Source: Trichoplusia ni
Taxonomy: Eukaryota; Arthropoda; Insecta; Lepidoptera; Noctuidae
Direction: 5' to 3'
Assembly: GCF_003590095.1 (NCBI RefSeq)
Contig: NC_039498.1
Span: 4,464,001-4,528,000, forward strand
DNA: 64,000 bases
The first letter of the stretch is position 1. Each line of letters starts with the position of its first letter. The position numbers and the translations under genes were made by a program. The notes beneath the pieces were generated by a model that was given only the letters and a program-made list of their open reading frames with translations, was not told the origin of the DNA and searched no databases. Shown here piece by piece: positions 14,401 to 26,400 of this stretch.

Positions 14401-17400
14401 AAAGATAACCACATGTCCACAGATGACCTCTTTGATCGATCTTTGTCAATGGTGTACGTCTCTGTAATGAGTCGTGATCGTTTTGATTTTTTGATACGAT
14501 GTCTTAGAATGGATGACAAAAGTATACGGCCCACACTTCGAGAAAACGATGTATTTACTCCTGTTAGAAAAATATGGGATCTCTTTATCCATCAGTGCAT
14601 ACAAAATTACACTCCAGGGGCTCATTTGACCATAGATGAACAGTTACTTGGTTTTAGAGGACGGTGTCCGTTTAGGATGTATATCCCAAACAAGCCAAGT
14701 AAGTATGGAATAAAAATCCTCATGATGTGTGACAGTGGTACAAAGTATATGATAAATGGAATGCCTTATTTGGGAAGAGGAACACAGACCAACGGAGTAC
14801 CACTCGGTGAATACTACGTGAAGGAGTTATCAAAGCCTGTGCACGGTAGTTGTCGTAATATTACGTGTGACAATTGGTTCACCTCAATCCCTTTGGCAAA
14901 AAACTTACTACAAGAACCGTATAAGTTAACCATTGTGGGAACCGTGCGATCAAACAAACGCGAGATACCGGAAGTACTGAAAAACAGTCGCTCCAGGCCA
15001 GTGGGAACATCGATGTTTTGTTTTGACGGACCCTTACTCTCGTCTCATATAAACCGAAGCCAGCTAAGATGGTATACTTATTATCATCTTGTGATGAGGA
15101 TGCTTCTATCAACGAAAGTACCGGTAAACCGCAAATGGTTATGTATTATAATCAAACTAAAGGCGGAGTGGACACGCTAGACCAAATGTGTTCTGTGATG
15201 ACCTGCAGTAGGAAGACGAATAGGTGGCCTATGGCATTATTGTACGGAATGATAAACATTGCCTGCATAAATTCTTTTATTATATACAGCCATAATGTCA
15301 GTAGCAAGGGAGAAAAGGTTCAAAGTCGCAAAAAATTTATGAGAAACCTTTACATGAGCCTGACGTCATCGTTTATGCGTAAGCGTTTAGAAGCTCCTAC
15401 TTTGAAGAGATATTTGCGCGATAATATCTCTAATATTTTGCCAAATGAAGTGCCTGGTACATCAGATGACAGTACTGAAGAGCCAGTAACGAAAAAACGT
15501 ACTTACTGTACTTACTGCCCCTCTAAAATAAGGCGAAAGGCAAATGCATCGTGCAAAAAATGCAAAAAAGTTATTTGTCGAGAGCATAATATTGATATGT
15601 GCCAAAGTTGTTTCTGACTGACTAATAAGTATAATTTGTTTCTATTATGTATAAGTTAAGCTAATTACTTATTTTATAATACAACATGACTGTTTTTAAA
15701 GTACAAAATAAGTTTATTTTTGTAAAAGAGAGAATGTTTAAAAGTTTTGTTACTTTATAGAAGAAATTTTGAGTTTTTGTTTTTTTTTAATAAATAAATA
15801 AACATAAATAAATAGTTTGTTGAATTTATTATTAGTATGTAAGTGTAAATATAATAAAACTTAATATCTATTCAAATTAATAAATAAACCTCGATATACA
15901 GACCGATAAAACACATGCGTCAATTTTACGCATGATTATCTTTAACGTACGTCACAATATGATTATCTTTCTAGGGTTAAACAGAATCAACAACATAGGG
16001 ACAGATTGAGAAACTTATCTTGTTTTTTAATTGGTTGAAAATAAACTCGAAATTCTCTCGCTCGAAATCACTTAGATATACTCGTATGACTTCCTCTTAC
16101 TATAACATTCAATCAAACCATAATTTTATTTTTAAGAAATAGCACACACATTCGTTATGAATATGTTTCCTGCTACAATTTTTGCGTCTAATGCGAACTT
16201 CTAACGGTTTTGTAAATGAGTCAAAGGTATTACCATGAATTTTTGTCAATGAGTCACTACCTCAAACGTAGATTTCCAGAACTCATTTAATAAAACACGA
16301 ATAATAGTACGATAAGGAAATGGTCAGCCGCATTAAAGCTTCGAATGGATGAAGGTCTCTTCACTTTGCACAAAATAATTTGAACAGAAATAAAAAAATG
16401 TTCAATGAACCTTATTTATGATGAGAACTTCAACAAGAAGAAATAAGTGCCCCTTCACTACCATAGAAACTAGTGACGCCAAATTCTCCCCTTAATTCGC
16501 CTTTCATCGTCTGTAAAATTTGTGAAATACGAATAAAAAATATTCCGTGTGAGAACCAAACATACTATTCATTAAAAATTCTTCTTTCACCTGTTTACAT
16601 CGACTATGTAAAGAAAAATTACTTGGTAATAGTTAACGTGTCACGTCAATCGACGTGACATATCAAAGGTATCTACAATTGAGTGAAACATTAAAGGCGT
16701 CCCGGGCCCTTGGAGAGACATTTAAAAAGAAAATGTAAAAGCAAAATTAAAGAGTGCATTTCATAGAAACGTCTATATGACGTGTACACAAAGCATGTCT
16801 TGTAGGACGACGTGATAATTTATAACCAACGTAATTATATACCCACGGCTTTCTTTGTTTTTCTTCAAAAAGAAATGCAATATTTTAGAAGGTTTTATAA
16901 CATTATGTGTTTACTTAAGTAAGAAATTGAAATATATCAATTACAAAATATGGAGAAATGAATGAGTATTGAATAATTAGTGACTGATCAACAATGATTC
17001 ATATTTGATTATATAATGAACGCGAGTGTCGCGATGTAAGTTAGTTATTCGCTTCGTTGAAACTCGTGCACAAATACTTCTGCCTACTTCCGGGAGGTGA
17101 GGTTTGAAGCCCAATATTCCTTGGACTGTAATTAAATTGTAGGCACTCGTATTTAACTTCCCAAATAATACCATTCGCGGTTCTTATAATTTGGTACTCA
17201 AATTTGGTTTGTGAATGTAGAAAAAGGTACAATCTGTAAATTAGTGAAAGGGATTTTTTTTGCAATCAACATTGAATTCAAAATCCACCTCATCATTTTA
17301 TTATTATGAACTCAATTACTGGCTCACACACATGTGAGCTACCTGTACATATTGTTAACGCATCATCTAAATTGCCGCAGTTGACCGTAGGGAGAGCAAT

Positions 17401-20400
17401 TCACGAGAGATTTCGTACTCACGTTCAACAAAGGCGTACAATCGCTGCAGATAGCAGATAGGCTTCATCGGTTCAAACCCTTCAATATGCATTTGTCGTC
17501 TGCCCGTAGACAATGGCTCACCTTTGGCACGGCCTGTCACGTGCACACTCGACGATTTAATGACCGCCCGCCCAACACCGTTTAGATTGCTGAATTTGCG
17601 TCGCCCTCGGAATGAAATTTTGACAGGTCAACGTTTGCTCTGTGGGAACTGGAAATAGAGTTTGATATTTTATTGAAAGCTCGATTTCATTTCTTCTTCT
17701 TCTCAATCTTTTATACCGATATGTTAGCTGATCGAAATTGCGATGGGTTTTTTATCTTGACTCTTGTTTTTCTTTTATAAATACAGAAGTATAACGGAAT
17801 GTTTTTCAAAGAATTGACGAAGCTAACATTTTTTTTACATTTACTGCATTGTACGGTTCAATAATTAATTTCACAATCGGTCACGGAAAAAGTATGTCAT
17901 GTCGCGTACTCTGTCCCACAATATCCGCAAACAAATAATAACACATCGGTAATAAAAGTTTTATAAAAGGCTCGGAACACATCAAGATGTCCGCGACAAA
18001 CGAGTAGAAATTGACATTGTGGCGGAACTCCAAGTCACCTCTCTATTTAATGCACTCACCAGTACCAGTATCGCCTCAACAACCAAGTTACGACTCGCTC
18101 TAAAATAGCTTCTACATCAAGATATCCTATTTAAGTATAACATCAGAAATGCAGTACCTTCACTTCAATAACAGAGTCAGGGTATGTTAAAAATGCATGC
18201 AACAATTGCTGTCGATCGACATGAATAGAATTGAACTTTATAATTTTAAATTTATAATCGACTGTCTTGATTCCTCGGGCATTAAATTTTCACTGTTCTT
18301 TCAATCACCTATGACTTAAAGGAAATTGTTGAGCTTTTGCTTCATATTACATTGTAAATTCCTTTTGTAGCGATAGACAGTAAGGTCACTCATACATTAT
18401 TGAATTTAAAGTATTGATTTTTTTTAACTATGTACTTACACTTTACCGCATCATGTTACTTGTTCTCATTTCTCAATTCTTAAACGCGTTTTAACACAAA
18501 GTATTACGATAAGTTCGCTATAAAGTCGAGACAAGAAAAGGGAAGCCACGCATTATGAAGCATAGTTCGGAACGGCGACAGTTTCTCAGAACAGAACTTT
18601 AAGTCCCTTAAGACGGCGAAGCTCTTCAAACACAACGGTATGCCATCTAGTAAGATGAGTACAGTACAAGCTTATAAATTAATATGTGGTACAAGAGACG
18701 GAACTGCAGATTGCTAAAATATAGGGTTTTACAAAAACGGGGTTGATTTTAGTTGATAACCAACTGCAAAAAAAGGAACTACTAGTAGAAACTTAACTTA
18801 CAAATTTACTGATTAGAGTATTTTTTCTTGTCTGTCTAACAAGTCTTGTTTAACTATTTATTACATATTTTTTAATGTTCTCACGTTTAAAAATACAAGT
18901 AAAGGAATAATTATAATTAAACAATAGCTCTCGCTTCAGCTACCTCGACGTGAGCCCAAACAAAGGAACATTCTGAAACTGAAGCTGGTTTAATTTATTA
19001 AAGGTAACAACTGTTGTGGAGGTAATGCAGTTAACTTCTAAAACAACGCCATTACACGTCTGGAGTGACCCGCGTGTTTCCTCCGCGTTATTAAATTAAA
19101 CCGCACTCGCCTGCTTCCGCCGAACCGCATTCAACCTTTGTACAACATTGTATGCACAATTAGTCATATTTAAAGGTAATTACCCCAACTGAAGTTCTTA
19201 ACTACATAATTATATTTGTAATTTAAATGTTCTGAAAAGCGCTATTATCTGCGTGAAATTTTGTTAAGGTTTCATCTCTTTAACAAACTGCTTTAATAAA
19301 AGGTTAACTCATGTTATGTGTAAAATATTAAAGTTTACGGTTGCTTTAGATTCAATTAGAGACAAGAAAAGAGCTTTTTTGTTCTTTCATTGCTTCATAA
19401 ACCCAACCTAAAAACATTTACAGAAACTACCGATCAACCACGACACAATTATGTAAACTACCGAACTGTACATGCTACTGAAACAAACATCGGCTGCATA
19501 TAAAATATTGTACCAAAACTGTCCCGATTGGCTGTTACTCGCACAAAAAACAAAGTTTCAATCTGAAATCAGTCGGCTGCACAATGCGCTGCAGTCGACA
19601 CTGCCTATAGTAAACAATGAATGAAATATACTCATTGATCATGATCATTGGACCAGTTATAAGTATTCATAAAGTTATTGTGCATTTTAATTTCATAGTC
19701 GCACAAGATATACGGTTTTTACGAAATTAGTTTTAACGCTTTATGGTAAATAGGATGTTCTGTATTACACATGAGTACAGGATATGACAAAGATAATTTG
19801 ATACATGGGCTTGGGCTTCATTGCTCAGAGCGATCTTTTACTGAAAACTATTTGACGGACTTCATAAAATAAAATTATCATTGTTTTTTTTATGTATGTT
19901 ACTATTATTATTTTTTTGTTTAAAGAAAAAAACGACTCTCGCACTAAGGAATTTAATCCTTGTGTCGCGGGGGGTTTTACAAACATACAAATCACGTGCA
20001 CAATGACACCCAGACTCAGAACAAGCATTTGTGGATCACACAAATACTTGTCCTACGCGGAGATCGAACCCGCGACACGACACGCACAGTGGTATTGGCG
20101 TGGTGACCTCAACCACTCGGCTATCCGTGCAGTCAAAATGATTGTACGGTTTTGGACCCTAATGTGTAAGCTTAAATCGTTAAAGTTCTTTAAAAATTAT
20201 AATAGATATGTACACAATACATAAGTCAGTATTTGAATCTGCAAAGCACTTGTGTAATCTCCAGCCCACTAGCCATTAGTTCACCACTAAATCTTATTGA
20301 ATTTAATCCGCTTATACATAGGGATCATCCTAATTACTCCTAAGTAGATCGTATGCTACTGCATACGATTTACATCTATAATCCTTACTCATATTATAAA

Positions 20401-23400
20401 TGTGAAAGTAACTCTGTCTGTCTGTCTATCTGTCTGTGACGCTTTCACGTCTAAACCACTGAACTGATTTTAATGAAATTTGGTACAGAGATAGAGTTGA
20501 CCTTGAGAAAGAACATAGGATAGTTTTTATCCCGGACTTTTGAAGACTTCTCTTGGAAACGCGATATAACCGACCTCGATGCGGGCGAAGCCGCGGGCGA
20601 AAAGTTAGTTGAATCTATATCTCCGTTTCGTTCCCTTTATACCACTGTCTGTATATGTTATTTTATAATAGTAAGTATCGGGAGAATGATTCATTATAAA
20701 ATGACGCAACAGTTTACTCACGCGTACTTATCGGGAAAAGTACGCGTGAGTAAACCGTTGCGTAGAAGTTGCCCGACTAGTTTCGGTCGCAGTAGTTATA
20801 GTTGTCTGTTTCTGTTAGAGCTTTAGGTTTAGGTCAAAAATAATTATACCATACTGAATACAGTCACGCGTTACGTTTAAGCTTAATACTAGTGAGTTAT
20901 GTTGAGTATATCCCCACCTTAATTTGATAGCAGGTGTTATTTAATATCATGCATACTCGGATACTTATAACTACTTACTTCTATTAGGGGTACTAAAGGA
21001 TTCAGTCAAAGTGTCAGTTTTGTTGCTGCGAGTTCACTTGACTTTACACAGAACAGTGTGAATTATGCCAGAAAATTAAGGCAAGTGTAATAAGCGAAGC
21101 GCTTAACATCATGAAATAATAAACTGCATACAACAGTAACTGACGTACGAGCCAAACTTAAACGTTGTGCATACAAACTGACTAAACATCACTTATGTAG
21201 TTATATTGTAACACTAAACACTCCTTGAGCTTGCATAATGGGGAGATAATTGTTCACAGAACGTGCATGATCGCTGAACCCAATCGCGAAAGCTTTAAGT
21301 TATGCACGTTTCTCCACTCATGCTATTATTTTAATATCCGTGCTCTTTGATCGACGGAGCGCGACCCTAGTTCTCAATTTACATTCCTCATTTCGCATTC
21401 CTCTCGTTATTAATTTGACACTGAACTCTGATACATGAGCCTCATTACCTAGTATATTACCTTTTTCAGATCAGACAAAATATTTCACACAGTGTGTGAA
21501 CATCGGTATAAAACGAACCTATGGTTAAATCTTGTCACATGAGCAAAGCAAATGCTTGGATATTTATAAATATGTGTCCTTTGTACTTTACCGTTATCCC
21601 CGGCCTTGGATGAGGATAGGCGTGCTGAAAAGATACCCCGAAAAAAATATAAATATACACCTCACGGAAAGCCTTCATAGTTCAGAAAGAAAACAAAATC
21701 AGTTAAAATGATATAGTCCATATTGTTTTCTTGTGTTAACTGGGCTGGTATATTTTAACACCTAATAGAACTCTATTCTCGAAGCAGTTGTCAAAAATTT
21801 AACAGACATAATTGGAAGCTAGCGTCCTTTGAGCTAAATTTGCAAGTAGACTTCGCCAAACTTAGCTGGTAGCCTTCAGCTCAGAATACCCCCACTTATT
21901 TTTGGTATCAGACTGGTTAAGTGTTTGCATCTTAATAACTTATATGGCCTTCTATTTTACTTCGTTCATATTCGAATAGATTTACAGTTATTAAATGGGA
22001 TAAGATTAGCATCTCCGAATTTTGAACTAATCATATACATAATATGAGCTTTTAATCAATAAAAATTTAATACTTCGTCGTTCGTAACATGATAAGCCGG
22101 ACTAGATCAAAATCTTAGCAGATAGATTGATCCTTTTTCGTCTTCTAGTAGTGTAGAACATAAGAGCATAAATATATTATCGTTGTATATTCCAACCGCC
22201 TACACGCAGTAGAGGGTCCCTTCAAGATTTCAGCAAGTTTCTTCTTAAAGTGCGTATAGTACAAGTTCTGACCATAACTATATCTTGTCCATAGAACACA
22301 TCGGTGCTCGAGAACCACCACTGGCGATCCGCTATGAGCTGCCTCATCGAGAGCGGGATCCTCGACCAGATGCCGTCGGGGCGCACCACGCTGGAGAACC
22401 AGATCAGCTCCCTGATCCTGGCCACTGACATCACACGCCAGCAGGAGTACCTGAGCCGGTTCAAAGTAAGTACCAAAGATTTTAACGCTACTAAATTTTG
22501 AGTCGCATTCGTCTTCTCGTTTTGATGGTTGATAAGAGTTCGTAGATCTGACATACGCGAAGCTTAATCAGTTGTTTAATAACGATATCAATACTCAAAA
22601 ATATCTTCAAAGTTTAGTAGCGTTTGGATAAAACTTTCTATAAAGGTCTGGAACGAGAAGAATTCAATCTGGAATGTCAAGACACTGAACCTTTTTAGAA
22701 TATCATTTAAGAAATTTGTTTTTATTTTCAACTTATTTTTTCATAACTTAAAAATATTTTACATAGTCTCGCCTAAGAAATTTATCTTTTCAGTTTTTTG
22801 TACAGTCGGGTGTCTAAAAATAAGTTTAAAGTAATTTTTTAGGTACATATTTTTATGGAATCTTTGACGAGCAATCTAATAAAAGATAGACACTTTAAAT
22901 ACCAATACCTTTTTTCTAAAATTTTGTCCGAGCTACATTTTTTCTTAAATAAATTCTTTATAATAAAACGATTCATTATTTAAAGGACTAAAAATATCTG
23001 TACCTTTCCCGTCATGGAAAAAATATGTTCAGGACGCAAAACTGTGCCAGTACAATCGTCACGTAATGTCCATTCTTATTGAATGACGCAAACATATTTT
23101 TGTAAGTACTTTCTTTATATTGAAGACAATTTTATGAGAGAATACACCCGTTGCGTAACTCCCGACCCCACTAATCCCGATTATGGTGAAAAACATTGTC
23201 CTTGATATTTCTTAAATAGAATAAGTTTATATGGAGTTATCAATGTCCAACCATAATTTCCAGTGCAAAAATGTAGAAGCGTAGGTACGGATCCGGTATA
23301 CCGATGCCCGTGCGATATTTTGAAAAGTACTCGTAAACTAAGTTTCCCCGCTGCAGAACTTGTTGTGGCGGTCCGTTTTATTAGCTCCCGAGACTCGGGT

Positions 23401-26400
23401 TAGTATCGAGTAGCTCTATCTGAAATTTCAATCCCGAAATGCATCGGAAAACTTTCTCGCTGCATGTGAGCTCTCATTTCCATGTCATCCTGATTATTTT
23501 CAACTAAATTAAATTTCTTGGGAGCCAGATTTTAGATGACTGCAATCCACATGAAAGCGCTCTTGGAAAATTATTTTTAAAATATTTGTGCAAGTTTGTT
23601 TCTGAGTATATTCTAAAAATGTTCAGCGTCATTGTGTGGATCTCATTACAGCTGGCAGTCTACTGTATTATTGTGCAGGTATCATTATGTAATCCGACAT
23701 ATAATTCTTAGAAAACTACGAAGTGCCTTTTGGCTTAACAAGTCTACATTTTATAATTTTCTCGTTGAAATTCTTTGGTAAGAAGACAGACGACGTCTTA
23801 AAAATACGATACTTAACCATCATTTGTCAAGTGCATTGTTGCAATACTTGTATCACACGAAATCTTTGGCCTGAGCTCGCATAGTGCACCGACACGCATA
23901 GACACAGATAAATGGTTCGCATCGGCATCCACTGCATCCGGCTGATTTATTGTGGTGACCGAACATTCTTATCTAGAACGGACCTCGAGACAGATTAACC
24001 CTTACGCTGCGGAAATGTTATATGAAGCTGAATGCTGGATCTGGCCGTTTCATCGCTGTGCAGTGTACATTGTTCAATGAACCAACTTAGGAACGTATTT
24101 CGTATCATTTTCTCAATTCCCAAAGGCATATTTAGTTGGTATAAAGTCTACGCCAGTATTCATAAATTGTCTCAAGTTAAATAACTCAGTGTTATCACTT
24201 AATTTTATTTTTCTTTAAGAGCTTCATTAAGTTGTTACGGCATGATTGACGCCGCAGCTAAGTGCTCCATTTTCACTTAAATTTTCAAAGTTTTCTCCCG
24301 TAAAAATGTTAATAACGAAGAAATATTCATGCAACGTTCGTCAGCGCAAACGAAAATTTATAGGGATTTCCATCGCAGTTACACGTCCCACATTACGAAC
24401 AAGCCTTAGACCTATCGAAACACGATCGTTACGTTCCTTAGAATCAACATTTGTGTGCAAATATACTACACATTACATGACCGCCAGTGCCTGTATCTTT
24501 TAGCAGGTTTTTTGTTATCGTGAAAGCGAGACGCCGTGTACATAACACGACACCATATCTCTCTTCCGCATCAGCAAAAGCCACAATAAGNNNNNNNNNN
24601 NNNNNNNNNNNNNNNNNNNNNNNNNNNNNNNNNNNNNNNNNNNNNNNNNNNNNNNNNNNNNNNNNNNNNNNNNNNNNNNNNNNNNNNNNNNNNNNNNNNN
24701 NNNNNNNNNNNNNNNNNNNNNNNNNNNNNNNNNNNNNNNNNNNNNNNNNNNNNNNNNNNNNNNNNNNNNNNNNNNNNNNNNNNNNNNNNNNNNNNNNNNN
24801 NNNNNNNNNNNNNNNNNNNNNNNNNNNNNNNNNNNNNNNNNNNNNNNNNNNNNNNNNNNNNNNNNNNNNNNNNNNNNNNNNNNNNNNNNNNNNNNNNNNN
24901 NNNNNNNNNNNNNNNNNNNNNNNNNNNNNNNNNNNNNNNNNNNNNNNNNNNNNNNNNNNNNNNNNNNNNNNNNNNNNNNNNNNNNNNNNNNNNNNNNNNN
25001 NNNNNNNNNNNNNNNNNNNNNNNNNNNNNNNNNNNNNNNNNNNNNNNNNNNNNNNNNNNNNNNNNNNNNNNNNNNNNNNNNNNNNNNNNNNNNNNNNNNN
25101 NNNNNNNNNNNNNNNNNNNNNNNNNNNNNNNNNNNNNNNNNNNNNNNNNNNNNNNNNNNNNNNNNNNNNNNNNNNNNNNNNNNNNNNNNNNNNNNNNNNN
25201 NNNNNNNNNNNNNNNNNNNNNNNNNNNNNNNNNNNNNNNNNNNNNNNNNNNNNNNNNNNNNNNNNNNNNNNNNNNNNNNNNNNNNNNNNNNNNNNNNNNN
25301 NNNNNNNNNNNNNNNNNNNNNNNNNNNNNNNNNNNNNNNNNNNNNNNNNNNNNNNNNNNNNNNNNNNNNNNNNNNNNNNNNNNNNNNNNNNNNNNNNNNN
25401 NNNNNNNNNNNNNNNNNNNNNNNNNNNNNNNNNNNNNNNNNNNNNNNNNNNNNNNNNNNNNNNNNNNNNNNNNNNNNNNNNNNNNNNNNNNNNNNNNNNN
25501 NNNNNNNNNNNNNNNNNNNNNNNNNNNNNNNNNNNNNNNNNNNNNNNNNNNNNNNNNNNNNNNNNNNNNNNNNNNNNNNNNNNNNNNNNNATTTAGATGT
25601 CTTTCAACTTTTGCTTCTTTTGTTGATAGTCATTTTTGGGAATACGTTTAATTTGCCGTTATTTGAGACATGTCCGCTTGTCAAGTTCATGTCGTCATCA
25701 AATTGTATTATATGGACTCATTGCGCCAATCAAACTAGTTAAACCAAAGTACCAAGACCTGTGACCATCTTCAAAAGAGCTTCATCATCAAACCGTGCAA
25801 CTGTAATTGCTGCGCCATCTTAATAACGAGCAGACCAACTCCGCTCCCCTCCAAGTCCAGCTCTGTCAAGTCCAGAACTTGAAAATCGCTTGTATTCCGA
25901 AGATGTCGGTCTGAGACGGAAACTTTGACTAAACGGAGAAGATGTTAACTTGGTCCATTTAAGTTTGGTATTGTTTTAAATTTACTAGATTTTAACATTT
26001 ACTTTACTATCCTTTGTATTTATCTTGGTCTTCGCTGGTGTTTTAGTTACTAGATACGGTATTTTATTCTCTTCGTATCCCAAGCGCATGTCTGATTTTC
26101 CTGACGTCAAAAATCAGGTTATTGTAATTTCTCAATATGAACATTTATTGATATTGTAAAAAATTAGCTTTTGCTGTTAGTATTTAAAACTATTCTAGTT
26201 TAAAAGCTGTCATCTAGTAGCTTGTACAAAGGTCGGCGATGTTCAGAGATGAAAGGCCCATCGTCTCATTGTCTTTCAGTAAATAAGGGTAATCACTGGG
26301 TCGTTGGTAACAGTCGAGTTCCCTTTCTATTCTATCCACATGCATATAGAAAGTAAAGATGCTGAAGAATGGACTACTGTTAGACATTTGAAAGGGCTGG

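Larger units (their letters stand above)
13502..15980 (+). mobile_element. full-length piggyBac transposon flanked by TTAA
   Basis: Sits in a PDE7 intron in the same orientation as the host gene. TTAA target copies are at 13502-13505 and 15977-15980, and the element is 13506-15976 (2,471 bp). The ends have the canonical asymmetric piggyBac layout. The left end is a 13-bp TIR CCCTAGAAAGATA, a 3-bp spacer and a 19-bp internal repeat. The right end is the 19-bp repeat, a 31-bp spacer and a 13-bp TIR. The transposase starts at 13834. As I remember it, the T. ni reference element is 2,472 bp, so this copy would be one base shorter, in line with the single-base deletion seen in the transposase. Near-identity to the reference points to recent insertion. 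Confidence 0.96.
15981..22294 (+). other. PDE7 intron, part between piggyBac and the NTSVLENHHW exon
   Basis: AT-rich intron holding a tRNA-derived SINE (19,926-20,134), a Helitron-like element (20,382-20,608) and a strong hairpin (20,704-20,763). The stretch 17,350-17,640 is GC-richer but its frames are broken and unrecognisable. Nothing else seen. Confidence 0.6.

Noticed and set aside
14879..15112. minus-strand frame inside piggyBac
   Set aside because: Shadow of the transposase coding strand.
20060..20134. possible tRNA gene on the minus strand
   Set aside because: A related copy with the same tRNA-unrelated body exists at 27.86 kb; SINE, not a tRNA.
19892..20224. 110-codon plus-strand frame
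   Set aside because: It runs antisense through the tRNA-derived SINE; no protein features.
24487..25596. 369-codon plus-strand frame
   Set aside because: It consists of the run of Ns, so it is not a protein.
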